Shown piece by piece: positions 24,901-36,756 of a DNA stretch of 64,000 nucleotides. The stretch's first letter is position 1. Each line of letters begins with the position of its first letter. The notes under the pieces were generated by a model. The model searched no databases, was not told the DNA's origin, and saw only the letters and a list, made by a program, of their open reading frames with translations. The position numbers were made by a program, and so were the translations under genes. This DNA comes from Bugulina stolonifera (lineage: Eukaryota; Bryozoa; Gymnolaemata; Cheilostomatida; Bugulidae): contig OW285187.1 in assembly GCA_935421135.1 (NCBI GenBank), positions 22,320,429 through 22,384,428 of the forward strand. The letters are read 5' to 3'.

Positions 24901-27900
24901 ATGTCTCTCCTTGCCTTACTGGCTGGGTTAGCTCAAGTATACTGTGCTTCCAAAAGTAAATTGCTTGCTGTTCAAACTTGACATAAGCTGCAAAACGAAA
25001 AGATGACACAAGTGTAGGCCTATGTATATAACCTTTCATAGACACATTTCTAATGGAAAATCATACCAATTTGGTGAAATAAACCTGGTCCAGTAAACAA
25101 CATTATGGTAGGCATGCAACATCTACTGATCAACGAATAATATTATTATCATCCCTATTCAGCTGTTTTTGGGGGTAAAAAATAGTTTTCAGTGGTTAGA
25201 TTTGAGGTTCTGGCACTGAAGAATTGCATGAACCATCACTCAAATTGTTGGGTAATAACACTGATGTCCACATCAAATGTACTGTGTCAACACGAAAGTC
25301 TGAAACCACTTGCATAGCATGTTGGTTGTTGATGCAATTTTCTGGCCTTGCTGTAATTGATTTTTTGTCAGTGACTACACAAATCTTGCTATATATTTTG
25401 TTCTTCATTTTAATTTACAGTCACCATCACAGCAGGGTGCTTTGGAAGTTGAGGAGCTTGCAGCAGTGATTATGCAGGTGGTTTCACCATTGGATACGAG
25501 TATCTCAACCGCTGAGAGCTGCAATGCTATAAGTGGGTACGGCGACAAACCTGAACTAGAGCTTCCCCTTTGTATCCCATCGGTTACACACGCAAATAGT
25601 CTAGTTTCCGGTGCTACTGCTTTTACTACTACTAGTCCACTCAGTTCGGTTCGGGTTGAACAGGCTACAAGCAAAGTTATTCATCAACCTGCAGATCTAC
25701 TCAGAGCTCCCGTTTGTGAGTATGTTATACCTACATGTGGGGCATCCCCACTTCCACGTGTCCACTCTTCAAATGTTAAAAGAGTTATATACAGTCAGTA
25801 TCGAATAAGATGTCCTGTGATCTCGGAGCATGTTAGTCTTCACTCTGCACAGCTTATTAGCCCGGTAGCCCTCTCAGTATGCAATGTAACGACGGAATCA
25901 CCATTACAGTACGCAGTCTTACATGACAAGCAAGTATTCCAGTCATGCCTACCTCTAGCCAGTGTAGGTATTCAGTCAGTAGATCCTCATTTGTGCCACT
26001 TACCCCAACTAGAGTGTGCTTCGGAAGTAGTCGTACCATTTGACCAAATCATAGCTCATCAAGTTTCTCTTAAAACAGCGTACCATGTCATTGATGGCGA
26101 AACAGACTTGTCACCTAGTGTAAGCAGAGCATATACAACTCAATCCTCTTCTATTCCATCCAATGCATCAGACGTTTCTACTGACTACCAGTTCAGTGAT
26201 CGCGAACTGGACTCTGACGCCGATGCTGCTGAATTGTTTGAATCAAAAACTATTGTTCGTAGCAATAGTGTTGACGAGTATATAGTAGACAGTACAGCAC
26301 CGCTAATGGACAGTACATCACCACTAATAGACAGTACTACACCGATAGCAGACAGTACAGCTCTAGTAGATGACTCGCATAACCAGGTGACCAGCACTAG
26401 TCTTGACCTCACTCCAAATCACACACATAAAACAAGAGTCACTTCCACTACTCCAGAAAAAGGTGCTCATGTAGGTAGTAATCAGTTTGTCTTCCACTCA
26501 ACAATATTACAGCATCCTCCATTGGAGTTAGTGAAGGTGCAGGTATCTCCTAAGATAGTAGACATTCAGCAAGAGGCATGTCTAACCTACCTGGAGACCA
26601 GGGTATGCCCTTCCACCTCCTCTAAGCCAGGTAATTGAGTGTATTCTATTAGTAATCTGTAGCTCTATAGCTGTCATGTAGTCAGTGTATTATAATACTG
26701 AGGTAGGCCTAATGTATCACCCTTTTTGACAGGTACAGTGTTGCTGGTGTTCAACATAGTAGTACCATATTCCCGAATGTAGCAAGGCTGCTATATTTAT
26801 GTTGTAGATGTGACGAGTGCAACAGATCAAGATAACGATGCACTACCAAGGTCTAGTGAAGGTAGAGGATATAAATGTAGTATGGAGTAAGCCTATAGTG
26901 TGCATGCTGTGTTAGGATATAATATTTTTTATTTTAGGGACACATTTATTGTTTATTCAACAATATTGTTATAGATTAACATCTAGTAGCATAATCTCTG
27001 CACAAATCTGCCTTACTAGTACATACTACTACTAGTATGCATGTGATTAATATACATGTATGTACATGTACACTATCTGTACTTGTTATTGCAATCTACT
27101 GTTGCAAAGCCCGAGTAGTTGCACATGCCCACATCCCATGTACATGTACATGTGTATAATACTATAACATATAATAATCTAACGTACATGTATAATAACA
27201 TAATATATAATAATAAAATACATTTATGTAACTTAGTGTACTTTATATATTCTGTCTAGCTGATGCAGCTAAAGCTCCATTTGGGTCCCTGAAGAGCAAA
27301 CTTCAACTCGCTTATAAAAAAGGTAAGAAACAAAACTATTCCAGCATAACACAGGCAAGCACATGAGACATATTATATTAAAACAGAGGAGGATAATTCA
27401 ATATGGTGATAACAATTTTTTATCCCTTTATGCAAATAATGGCAAGATGAACGAATGCGATACATCAGGTGTATTATTTGGTCTATAGGGGTTTGTATTG
27501 CAATACAATGTTGCTGTTGGAGAAATGGTGCGAACTGTACACCTCTTTCTAGTACTTGTCCTAATACATTGTGTACAATATATAAATACATGTGTACAGT
27601 GTGCACTACCTGTATGCTGTGCTGAGTAATATTTGATGCAGGCTGGTAGTCTACTTGCCTCATTGCCATCTGTTATTTTGATGCTACACAATCATGGTAA
27701 CTTTTACAAGTGTTCTGGGTAGGGGAAGACAAATCTAATAGTGTGATCATTCTATTGTATAGAGTGGATACATGATGCTGGGGAGATGCCGAATCCCAAC
27801 AGCATAAATTAGCTATTTAGAATACGTGTATATCGACATATTATATTATATTGTTTGAGGGTTATATCTGGACTTTATAAATTGTTAATATCAGTTGTCA

Positions 27901-30900
27901 TAACTGTACTGTATGTAGTTCAATACATTGTAAGGTCAATAACTGCTCCTCAGCTAGAATATTGATCTAGCTGTGTGTAGTATATGCATGGCATGACATC
28001 AACTGTTACAATGACTTCATTATAGATATCCTACTATGCAGCCTACAATGTTAGTGCAGTAAACCACCCTACTCTATCTAACCCTGCTCTTGACAATATC
28101 TATACCTGGCTACTTCCATTTAGAAATTATTGTTTTGTTTTTCAGCTATGATAAAAAAAACTAATGTTTCTAAATCTGTTGAAGACATCTCCTCCAGCAA
28201 GACCTCCGCATCTTCATCAGGTAAACACCTCTACATCTTGTGGACCAGTATAATACAAGAAGATGTATAATGACTGTTATATAGTACATGTATTTATCTT
28301 GATGCCATTACAACTGTTCACTACCTAGAGGGGTAGATGGAGTGGAGTTGTCTACCCTTTTCCCTTATACTATGGAAGTACATTTAGAGACTAGCTGAAA
28401 TCAAGGAGTAAGAAGAGAAGGAGGCTCGTCTTGGAAAACCTATATAATATATTAGTAGCGTTTTTGTTAATATTAATACACTGGCGAAGTTGTCCACTCT
28501 CTGCAGTGAACATTCAACTACTCAACTAAACACATTTAGATACTGAGGCACACATTGTACACAGATTTCTCAGAGACGAGTCTCCTTCTCATCGTACTCC
28601 TTGATGAAATATACTGTGAGTCATGTTATAGGAGACTGGACTATCAAGGTGTTTACTCCATGGATTAAAATGCCCAATACTGATAATGCTCTAGAAGAGA
28701 TTGTTATTTTTATGTCATGTGGTGAAAAATACTATTATAACCCAAACTCTATAACTAAATGCCCAAGTCTGGTGTCCACTTACACTGTTCACCCTGGTCT
28801 TGACCTTATATAACTAATGGTGGGTGTGGGCAGTGATTGAAATGAGGGCACACAGGAGTAACCCACCTCATTTTATTGGTCACAGTTAGTATTCAACCAA
28901 CTGACTTTCACAGCTGTGTTTTATAGCCAAAATCTTTTGTTCCCAAGTTTTTCTATTATAATATACAAGTTTCCTGAACAACTGAGCACTAATTGCTGAA
29001 GATAACATTTTGATAGTATTAGATTGAAATTAATAATATTAAAATGCTTCAACTATTTTTCTTTTATTGCAGTAAAAATCTTTCATGCTTTTATAGCTTG
29101 CTCTTTCATGGTTTTATAGCATGCGTCATGTACACTAGTTTTGATCAACTTTATGCTAGCTAAGCAGTTGGATTTTGGCACCAAAAAGCCGTTAAATTTA
29201 AATGCAAGAGCTACACATACATGTAAATGTCAAACTATTTACATTATGATTACCAGATAAATCTGGGGCTACAAGGTGATTCCTTAGTTGAATAATGAAT
29301 GTTGCTGGACTGGTGGCTAAAGTATTTAATAGCAACTAAACCATGTTGTTCATTGTACAATTATTTTGGCTAGTTATTAAATTTAATAATTTGCTAATAT
29401 TAATCAAAGGAATTTGATGATTAATTAAAATTTATATTACAGGATTGATAAAATAATACGATTATACAAAATTATGTCTTGTCTCTAAACTATTCTATTC
29501 GTTTGAATTTCAAACAGAAACAAACACTTTTTTTTCTTATACACATAAGTGACACTGGTATAACCTGCACCAAACCTAACGTGACAAGCCCTACTAACAG
29601 CTTTGATATGATTATGTAACAACAATTAAGACAGCACGTTGTTGAGTGGAGGTGGTGGGATTACAGCACCTCCAAACTCTCAACCATGTAGACTAGGGTG
29701 GGTGTCACCATTGATTGGGATGTATCTACCTCAACTGGTTCATTTCTAACACTAGATGTGGGGGTAAATATTTATGGAGCCACATGCAAATTGGAATTTT
29801 AAAATTGCCTATGAAGCCGGTATGCCACCTGTGTTCATCCTACTATTTATATCAATGGCTATGTGGTACCTACTAAGTTATGAACCATGCTACTGGTAGT
29901 GGTTCAGCAGGCTCTGCACCCTGTCAAAAGTGTCACCAATTTGGGTGGTCGTTGGTTTCAACTAGGGAGATTCAATACATGTATATTCATAGCCATTTTC
30001 TTCCCTCTTGTCTTGATTTGGAAACTTATTTGTGTTTGGGTAGAAATTTGTGTAAAAATCACAAATTAAGTTTCAACTATGAATAATATTTAACCCATTG
30101 GTATGGATTAAGTGGATAATCTTCAAAAACAAGTATGAAATCCCTATGCTAATGCTAGTGTACTCTCTGCATTCTACATAATATCTACAAATATTTGACA
30201 AATGTTGGGGTATTGTAGAGCCAATAATGAAAACATATGTATTAGCCAGTAAACACTCTGGTAATTCGATTGCTACTTCCTGTAGATAAGTCATCTAAGT
30301 TAAAGAAGAAAAAGAAGGAAAACAAGAAGGAAAGTAAACACAAGAGAAGGAAACACAAATCCAGAGGTGAGAAATCAAATAACATAGTAACTAAATGGAT
30401 GTACACATAGTATTAATTTCCTCAACCGCAAATTGTGAGTAGCGTATGCAGCTCATTCACATATCACCAATTACCAATGCCCAAGCAGGGACCTTATGGA
30501 GGGGAGAAGAGGCTGAGTTATCTAAGTTTCTGAGTTATGAGAGGCTGAGTTATCCAAGTTCCACTGTATATTTATGTCACTCTATATCACAAACTACTTG
30601 GAACCCACAAAGGGTTGCCCAATCAAATTAGCCATAATCTTCAATCTTTCCTAAGAAGTGCTGCCTAAACCCACAGTATTAAAATTTCTATTAACTTCCT
30701 GTGCATATTGCTCTGGTATACACTCCTACTCATTGGCTCAACTGCCTGTTCACCCTTTGTGGGCGGAGTTATAGGTACCGTATCATTAGATGCATGCCTT
30801 TCATCCACTGCTTTTGGCCAGGGTAGGCCTAGTCTTTTGTGCACTTTTTCTCCAGTGACTGCATAATATAGTGAATAATGTATTGAGTGTGTCTATATGA

Positions 30901-32843
30901 AGCAATAATTCAATATTGTTCAGTTCAACACTGGTTATTAGCAAATAGCAATAATACTAATCTATTATATATTAGGTGGCAGTTTCATTTTAATCTCACT
31001 AGTGGTACTGGGTGCATGCTCAGTATAGCTTTGGTTTACTAGCATTACCAGTAAGGAAGTAGAATAATATAGTGTAGTAGTCAGTACACTGGAGTTAGGG
31101 AAATGTAGTATAGCTACTAGGTAGAATGTTTTACTCAATATTATAGTCCTACATGTATATAGTCTCTTGGGCTTCACATAGGCCCTAGATACAGTATTCA
31201 GTATGTTAGTTGACAAATTGTCAGCATACTGCTATGTAAAGTTGACTCCTTACAACTACAACTATGCAGGATATGAATTATTATACAATGGTAAGTTAAT
31301 ACGTTACTTTCAGTCATAGACTCACTATGTACTGCTCTAAATATGCTACTTATTATAAGTTGTCAACCATGGACTGTGCCATAAATACTATCAGTATTTT
31401 TTTAATTTTAAAGCCTCGGCCTAGTCATCCACCTTATTGTAATTTTCATTGTTAGAATAAAAAAACAATGTTATATTTATCTTTTGGATAATTTTTTTCT
31501 ATGTGGGAAAGACTTGCTTGGGTTGCTGTTTGCTATTAGGGTCTATTTTAGTTACCCAGATTTTCAAAATCAGTTTGCATAGAGCCTATGCGTAAACCTA
31601 TGCATAGGCTGATGCCAGTCCTCATGGATAACTTCTATGTAATATTAATAATGTTACATTGAAGTTATCCATAAGGACACTATTGGTATAAAAATAATGC
31701 ATGTTGAAGGTAAAATAAGAAAGCCGGCAACAATTATAATTTTCGCTCTCTATGTTCACTACATAGGCCTATAGCATACTGCATAGTAGAGTAGAAAACT
31801 TGGGTAATCTTTTCTCGGCTTGTGTAACAAATCCTAACACTAAGCGCTAGATTACTATCAACTAGTGATGCTGCAGGCCTTATCTTTCACACACCTCTGC
31901 TTCATTTCTGTGATAAAGTACAATGTAGATTAATAATACGCATTGTATACCAGACTACTGTCTGCTAAATAGGCCTAAATACCCTTATCACTCTATAGTC
32001 TATATTATTTGCCTTCCACTGTGTTCTAAAACTTTAGCAGTAGGTCATTGTATGTCACTTTGTATTTTGGCTATTAAAGGAGATTTTGAACCTTCTGAAT
32101 TATTTTCTTGTTGGACAATTGAAAGTAAACATCTGTCCATCTTTGTATTTCCAGAGCAATCACCGCCCTCAAAATCTACCGGCCATTCATCCCTTACAAT
32201 CAAATCTCCACAGAAGTGCAAGTCTACAAGCAAGAAAAGCAAGAAGGAAATGATTCCACTAGAAGACACTCTTATATTCTATGATGTGCCGTCTTCGGCA
32301 GCTAACTCGGTTTCAAAGGAGTCCACAACAATTCTCCCTAAGTCCAGTCAGACTAATTGTTCAAATAAGAAAAGGAAGCGTGACAAGTCATTAGAGAACG
32401 ACTCTAAACAAAAGAAATCTAAGTTGACAGTAAATGGCGGCTCAAAACAAAATCAGAAGAACAAAAACAGCTCATACACAAAGTTAGAAGGAGAAGGTGT
32501 TAAAGTGCCATGGTCTAACCGTAAGATCACTGAAATATGTAGGTGTGACATGTGTGATTTTATATCAATAGAGAAGTCGGATCTGAGGGAGCATAAAAAA
32601 GAGATGCATTCTAATAAAGACCCTATGGCTACTCTAACCCCATGCGAGTATGACCCTCCCATTAATAGCGATGTTCAATATAAATGTTCACTCTGTGGAC
32701 TCAGCGACCAATTGCTCAGAAACATTAGGCAGCATATTACAGTCGAACATAATGGCAAGATACCATCTTGTGAAAGAGTCACGCACAAACGCAAGGAAGT
32801 CGGCTTCTCTTTGCTGGTAGAAAGTGTGCGTGTATTTAAATGA
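9912..32843 (+). CDS. Large C2H2 zinc-finger nuclear protein, 14 exons traced
   Basis: Exons: 9912-11016, 15427-15520, 17007-17071, about 17553-18053 (start uncertain), 20147-20524, 22521-22613, 23750-23839, 24255-24454, 25421-26630, 26808-26861, 27260-27322, 28146-28220, 30286-30366, 32155-32843. All have AG acceptors and GT donors with matching phases, giving about 1,565 residues. Fingers 1 and 2 lie at residues 39-59 (C39, C42, H55, H59) and 63-84 (C63, C66, H79, H84); two more (CDMCDF..., CSLCGL...) lie in the last exon. Between are PAKSPAK repeats (exon 7), a DST-P-type 7-residue repeat (exon 9, about 26285-26370) and Lys-rich nuclear-localisation-like tracts (exons 7, 13, 14). Wide-spaced paired C2H2 fingers suggest nucleic-acid binding in the nucleus, possibly chromatin related; the target is unknown and I recognise no named orthologue. 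Exon 14 may instead splice onward, changing the C terminus. Confidence 0.75.
11104..11580. mobile_element. MITE with imperfect ~50-bp terminal inverted repeats, in intron 1
   Basis: The left end (GAGGCCGCATCATGGGAACGC ... GAAGTTGTCCTCTCTCAAAT, about 11108-11161) is inverted at the right (ATTTAAGAGAGGGCAACTTC ... GCGCCCATGGTGCACATGCC). The inner parts match best. No ORF is present. Target duplications are not clear. Short pieces of the same family recur at about 9155-9200, 53860 and 61034. Confidence 0.55.
11581..14318. other. Intron 1 of the zinc-finger gene, remainder
   Basis: No further coding exon is supported here. A few short palindromic TAGGCCTA sites (about 11652, 11716, 12493, 13890) are all that stands out. 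The intron is long (11017-15426). Confidence 0.5.
14319..14639. mobile_element. Short non-autonomous hAT element carrying a tRNA-like head
   Basis: Termini CAGTGTTCGAAGTG (left) and the reverse complement CAGTGTTCAAGTG (right) are flanked by the identical 8-bp duplication CCTCTAAG (14311-14318 and 14640-14647). GTGTACCCACCTCAATTTT occurs near both ends. The middle (about 14441-14511) has an A box TGGCGTAGTGG and a B box GAGTTCAATTC, so it incorporates or was derived from a tRNA-type sequence. Confidence 0.85.
14441..14511 (+). repeat. tRNA-like SINE head within the hAT element
   Basis: Pol III A and B box matches at normal tRNA spacing and a T-arm-like GGAG/CTCC stem are visible. The 5' and 3' ends do not pair as an acceptor stem, so it is tRNA-derived and not a functional tRNA gene. 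Confidence 0.55.
15701..16670. mobile_element. Non-autonomous hAT element (outer) in intron 2, hosting a nested element
   Basis: The left end is CAGTGGTCAAAGTTGGGG and the right end is the inverse, ACTTTGACCACTG. The perfect 8-bp target duplication GTGATATC flanks it (15693-15700 and 16671-16678). Without the nested insert it would be about 260 bp. A related CAGTGGTCAAAGTTGGGG start occurs inside the first hAT element at about 6200. Confidence 0.85.
15744..16454. mobile_element. hAT-like element nested in the outer hAT element
   Basis: Inverted ends CAGGGTTGGGAA are present at both sides (15744 onward; inverse ending 16454). Subterminal sequence rich in ATCGA/TTCGAT motifs follows on both sides. 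The flanking octamers AATATATT and CATATGTT agree at 6 of 8 positions, an aged target duplication. There is no transposase. Confidence 0.65.
21520..21600. repeat. Two adjacent strong GC-rich hairpins in intron 5
   Basis: Hairpin 1 (21520-21553) pairs GTACCCCCAACTC with GAGTTGGGGTAC with one bulged base. Hairpin 2 (21570-21600) has a 12-bp perfect stem TACAGGCTCGCC/GGCGAGCCTGTA around a 7-base loop. They stand out against the AT-rich intron; function is unknown. Confidence 0.65.
23020..23183. repeat. 14-bp minisatellite, about 12 copies, intron 6
   Basis: The unit TCAGTGTCCTTATG repeats head to tail about 12 times with single-base variants (C/G at the ninth position; later copies change further). 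All three plus frames stay open because of the repeat; those ORFs are not genes. Confidence 0.9.
23695..23749. repeat. 10-bp repeat (GTTATGGTAT) forming the end of intron 6
   Basis: About five copies of a decamer run right up to the splice acceptor of exon 7, so the usual polypyrimidine tract is replaced by the repeat. Confidence 0.8.
31584..31678. repeat. Two hairpins in intron 13
   Basis: GCCTATGC/GCATAGGC pair at about 31584-31609. Directly downstream, 31618-31678 forms a long stem pairing GTCCT-ATGGATAACTTC-ATGTAA with its inverse, with only a few mismatches and an AT-rich centre. A small foldback MITE or a hairpin RNA precursor is possible. Confidence 0.55.
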
Positions 32844-32878
32844 TTTTTTCTATCTAGTCTTAAATTGTATACAGCCTG

Positions 32879-33440
32879 AATTATTGTTTATTGGACTATA
32901 ATTCGACTCTCTGACTTCTTTCAATTAATAGAGGGTGCCAGTTACTCGGCAACTGTCGTAGAAGCTGGTACTGATGAATACTACATAAATGTGTTGTTAT
33001 TGGGATTAATTTTAACTTGAGACTACTTTACATGTAGCCTAACGGAATTAGCCTATGCAAGGCATTGAATTAAATTTAATATATTTTGAATATGGATAAA
33101 ATAAAAAGGAATATGCTTATTCTAATTGTCCAATTCTGTTAATCAACATCAATCTCCCCATCCCCATGCATGTGTTTTACAGTGTAACATTATATATTAT
33201 GGTCTCAGCTTTGGGCCCATTGTCCCAACAGTCCTCGGGTTTTTCTGAGAATGATGTCAGGGATACCTGTTCAACTGCAAAAGCTCTACTGTAGAATACT
33301 TTATGTAGATCTATGTAAATGGTCTGTAATTGTACAATGTTCACTAGCTTGTTTTTGCATATCATAATACCTGGACCGTAAATAGTCATTCCTTCTTGCA
33401 GCTGAAATTAACAACATGCCTAAATATTATGATCATAGAT
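32879..33440. other. Intergenic, candidate short terminal exon only
   Basis: A pyrimidine-rich acceptor ending at about 32932 is followed by an open stretch of about 30 codons in one frame to a TGA near 33020. No donor in exon 14 clearly matches its phase, so it is left unassigned. Nothing else is visible. Confidence 0.25.
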
Positions 33441-33499
33441 GTCAACAAGAGGCCTAATGGGTTTATACTAAGTATAAACCCATTAGGCCTCTTGTTGAC
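33441..33499. repeat. Perfect 59-bp palindrome (29-bp arms)
   Basis: Arms starting GTCAACAAGAGGCCTAATGG are exact inverses about a single central base at 33470. It abuts the large inverted repeat that begins at its last base. Confidence 0.9.
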
Positions 33500-34047
33500 A
33501 ACTTGAATGACCTATTTATGCTAAATCTCACAGACATGTTTGGCTTCTGTTGTACTGTCTGCCAAGTGTGAAAAACTTGCATTTATTATGGGCATACTAC
33601 GCAAGTTGCTAGTTAGCTATGTACTATAGGCCTAATAGAAACAGTGCGTGAGGAACTAACTAAGCCTTCTCTTACATAATCTAGACCAACAACCACATAT
33701 ATTTCTAAAAATTAAGTGCTGCCAGGGAAGCACAGGTCAACTTGTTATTTATTCTGGAATAACTCTGATAAGACTTAGCAGAGTTATTCCAGAATAAATA
33801 ACAAGTTGACCTGTGCTTCCCTGGCAGCACTTAATTTTTAGAAATATATGTGGTTGTTGGTCTAGATTATGTAAGAGAAGGCTTAGTTAGTTCCTCACGC
33901 ACTGTTTCTATTAGGCCTATAGTACATAGTTAACTAGCAACTTGCGTAGTATGCCCATAATAAATGCAAGTTTTTCACACTTGGCAGACAGTACAACAGA
34001 AGCCAAACATGTCTGTGAGATTTAGCATAAATAGGTCATTCAAGTTG
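33499..34047. repeat. 549-bp near-perfect inverted repeat (about 270-bp arms)
   Basis: The sequence is symmetric about position 33773. Outer arms run from CAACTTGAATGACC to its inverse ending at 34047; the inner stem ends near AATAACTCTG/CAGAGTTATT with an almost self-complementary 11-base centre. I found only one mismatch in the arms (around 33622/33924) apart from the centre. There is no ORF. This is a foldback element or a recent inverted duplication. Confidence 0.9.
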
Positions 34048-34405
34048 CAAGAATTATCTGTAGCATCGTCATACTGCCAGCCTGCCAATATTAATGACCA
34101 AATTTAGAAACTTGTGATTCAGCTTTTTCTCTACAGAGAGCAATTGAGATTGACCCCACATGCATTTTGGGCTAGATAAGGTAATTAATTGGCCTCTTAG
34201 GCTGATTTGAATACACCATTTGTTTGACATTGAGATAATAGGCTACATGTAAATAACAAACAAGACAATGCTCAGACATTGATATTCATGGAAAACATTG
34301 AACTACTATTAGGCTATCCCATGGTGCCAAGATTGACTGGGGGCACAATGACTTCTACTTTACTCAAATCATGAACCTATCATTCATAAACTACTCTTGG
34401 CCTAA

Positions 34406-34560
34406 AAAGGCTAATACTATTGTACAAACTGATCCACAAAGGCTAATACTATTGTACAAACTGAGCCACAAAGGCTAATGCTATTGTACAAACTGATCCA
34501 CAAAGGCTAATACTATTGTACAAACTGAGCCACAAAGGCTAATGCTATTGTACAAACTGA
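34406..34560. repeat. 32-bp tandem repeat, five copies
   Basis: The unit begins AAAGGCTAATACTATTGTAC; copies start at 34406, 34438, 34470, 34502 and 34534 (last partial). ATACT/ATGCT and GATCC/GAGCC variants alternate, so the last copies form a 64-bp higher-order dimer. Confidence 0.9.
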
Positions 34561-35548
34561 CACTCTGAAGCTATCTGGTTATGCACTGGATTTATACAAC
34601 TACTTCTTACCATTTATTCATATCCAATGAAAATCCTAGCCATGCATTATGGTCCAGTGTTTTTTTTCCTGGGCACTGTCGGGGGTTTAGCCTGTTGTAA
34701 CTGGAATTCCTAGTAGAAACGCAGCCAAAGATCCGACCATTCTAGTTTCACCAATGACTTACCTGCATTTTCTATAATACCTTGGTTTTCTATCCATGAC
34801 CTATTTTTAGGTAATTATGTATTCTTTATGACACGTATGTCGTATGTCGGCCACAGAAAGGACAATTTGCATTTAGCCTTCATAATGGTTGAAGATTAAA
34901 CTTGATGTCTAATCAATGTCTAAAATGTCTGCTTATGGAACCTGTTTTTACAGAGTTGTTTTGAATTACAGCTGATTAATGTCACTCTAATCTGATAGAT
35001 GGCATTTATTTTGAATTCTAGTGTTTACATCTAATTTTCACCTGCTGCATATTATCTGATTTTTTATCCTCCTTTACAAAAAGCAGCATGTAATATCCCT
35101 AGCCTATGTAGTAGGCCTACTCACCTAGGGCCCATATCCATGCATACGGCCAGATGGTCACCGTGCCAACTATGACAGCTGACTGTCTTCAAACAGCAGT
35201 TGGTGTCTTCGTGATATAAATTTCAGGTACAGGCCAGTTTGCTCAATAATTTTCCGGCTCACTTACGTCACAAGGTCGCGAACACACCGGCCCTAGCTAA
35301 ACACAAAATTTTTTTGTGCAACAAATCCTGGGTGTGGTGATGAGCTAGGGATGGTTTCCTCCAACCAAGTTAAGTCAATAGCCCGAGGCCGAAAGCCGTC
35401 CAAGAGGTCGGAAGACACTAAGTGCTTCAGCCTTTAGCCTTTTATAGTGAGAAAGCAGGAGTATGCTTTGTTTGGTTTCCTTTTTCAAGCAAGACTTTTA
35501 CCCCAACAATCAGATTGCTCTTGCATTACATTGAATCTTTAAATAGCC

Positions 35549-35567
35549 GGGGGGGGGGGGGGGGGGG
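35549..35567. repeat. Poly(G) tract of 19 bases
   Basis: An uninterrupted G run in AT-rich DNA. It could form a G-quadruplex, and its length is likely unreliable in sequencing. Confidence 0.9.
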
Positions 35568-35909
35568 TGCTATAACTAATAATGTATACCTAAAATAAAT
35601 ATTTTTGACAGTGTCTTAAATGTACATGTATAACTTTTTTGTACATATTAGCTGCATAGTACAATGTACATGAATGAGAAGTTTTCCATAGCCCATGTTT
35701 TCTGTCGCCATGGTGTCACCTTGTCCCTCCTCGCTTCCAACCATATTGGCCCCACCAACTTTGGAGCTGTGGATACCACACTGTATTCACTACTAGCACC
35801 ATGAGTGCTGATTCTGGGATGGCACTACCCAAAGCTCACTAAATATATTGACATTAGTATACTTTGGAATTACCAATACATTCAGTTACAACTGTATTAC
35901 CTTCTCTAG

Positions 35910-36300
35910 CTGTATTAAGACACTATGTGCTCCTACCAAACCAAGTAGGCCTATTATGTCCTCTCGGGAGATGGGATGCCGAGATCCCATCGATGTTACT
36001 CTAGACCTAGATTTAGGTGACCGTCCCATACTAGAAATACAACACGATATTTCAATCATAATCCTGTTTGGTACAGTATGATACATTGTTAACATATATA
36101 TCGTGTTTTCATTGAAATAATAATCTTTCACACACTTTTGATGCCTCTGATCATATAATTAATATTGGTCTTTGATAACCAGTTCACATGCATGAGATTT
36201 CTATTGTTGCCTGCCTATTCAATGGTATTATCAAAATGTGTTCTTCCAATTGTTGAAAATGTTTATAATTTCCAATATTACAGCTGAACGAAAATACTAA
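35910..36300 (+). other. Two unassigned candidate exons (35910-36016 and 36284-36300)
   Basis: A good acceptor (CTTCTCTAG) precedes an open stretch encoding an MSSREMGCRDP-containing, Asp/Leu-rich peptide up to a donor at 36017. A good acceptor (ATATTACAG) at 36283 continues in the same phase for five codons to TAA. They could be the end of the zinc-finger gene or of a separate small gene; no matching upstream donor phase was found, and an RNA read would decide. Confidence 0.25.
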
Positions 36301-36756
36301 AAAACTGAAAGAAACGTGAGTGTCTTATAGAGTACCTAACAATACATATGCATATCGTCACATGATGCTTTGGGTCTGCTTCCCACATGCCTAGTATTCG
36401 CCTTTGCTTCCTGTTTAGGTTATTACTACTTACAATATACAATACAGATTGCTAAAACTGCTCACTGCTGTATTATACATGTATCTAAGTCATTATGATT
36501 ATTACATATTGTATGATTTTATCAGGAGCTGCATAAACTACACTAATTGATATTTCTTTGCCATGGTGCCCGATAACTAGTCATTGACATTGATTTGAAA
36601 TCACCTTAAAAGGATAGTTATATTTCGGTGTCAGGCAATACCACCTGTAATCATAGTTTTTGGTTTTATATTACTTTTTAGGCGGCAATTTCAGCTTGAA
36701 TATACTATTTGCTAGTCAAATAAGAAACATTATATTTTAAACAAATAAACATCAAG

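Noticed and set aside
25857..26412. Minus-strand ORFs opposite exon 9 of the zinc-finger gene
   Set aside because: They are shadows of the plus-strand coding exon.
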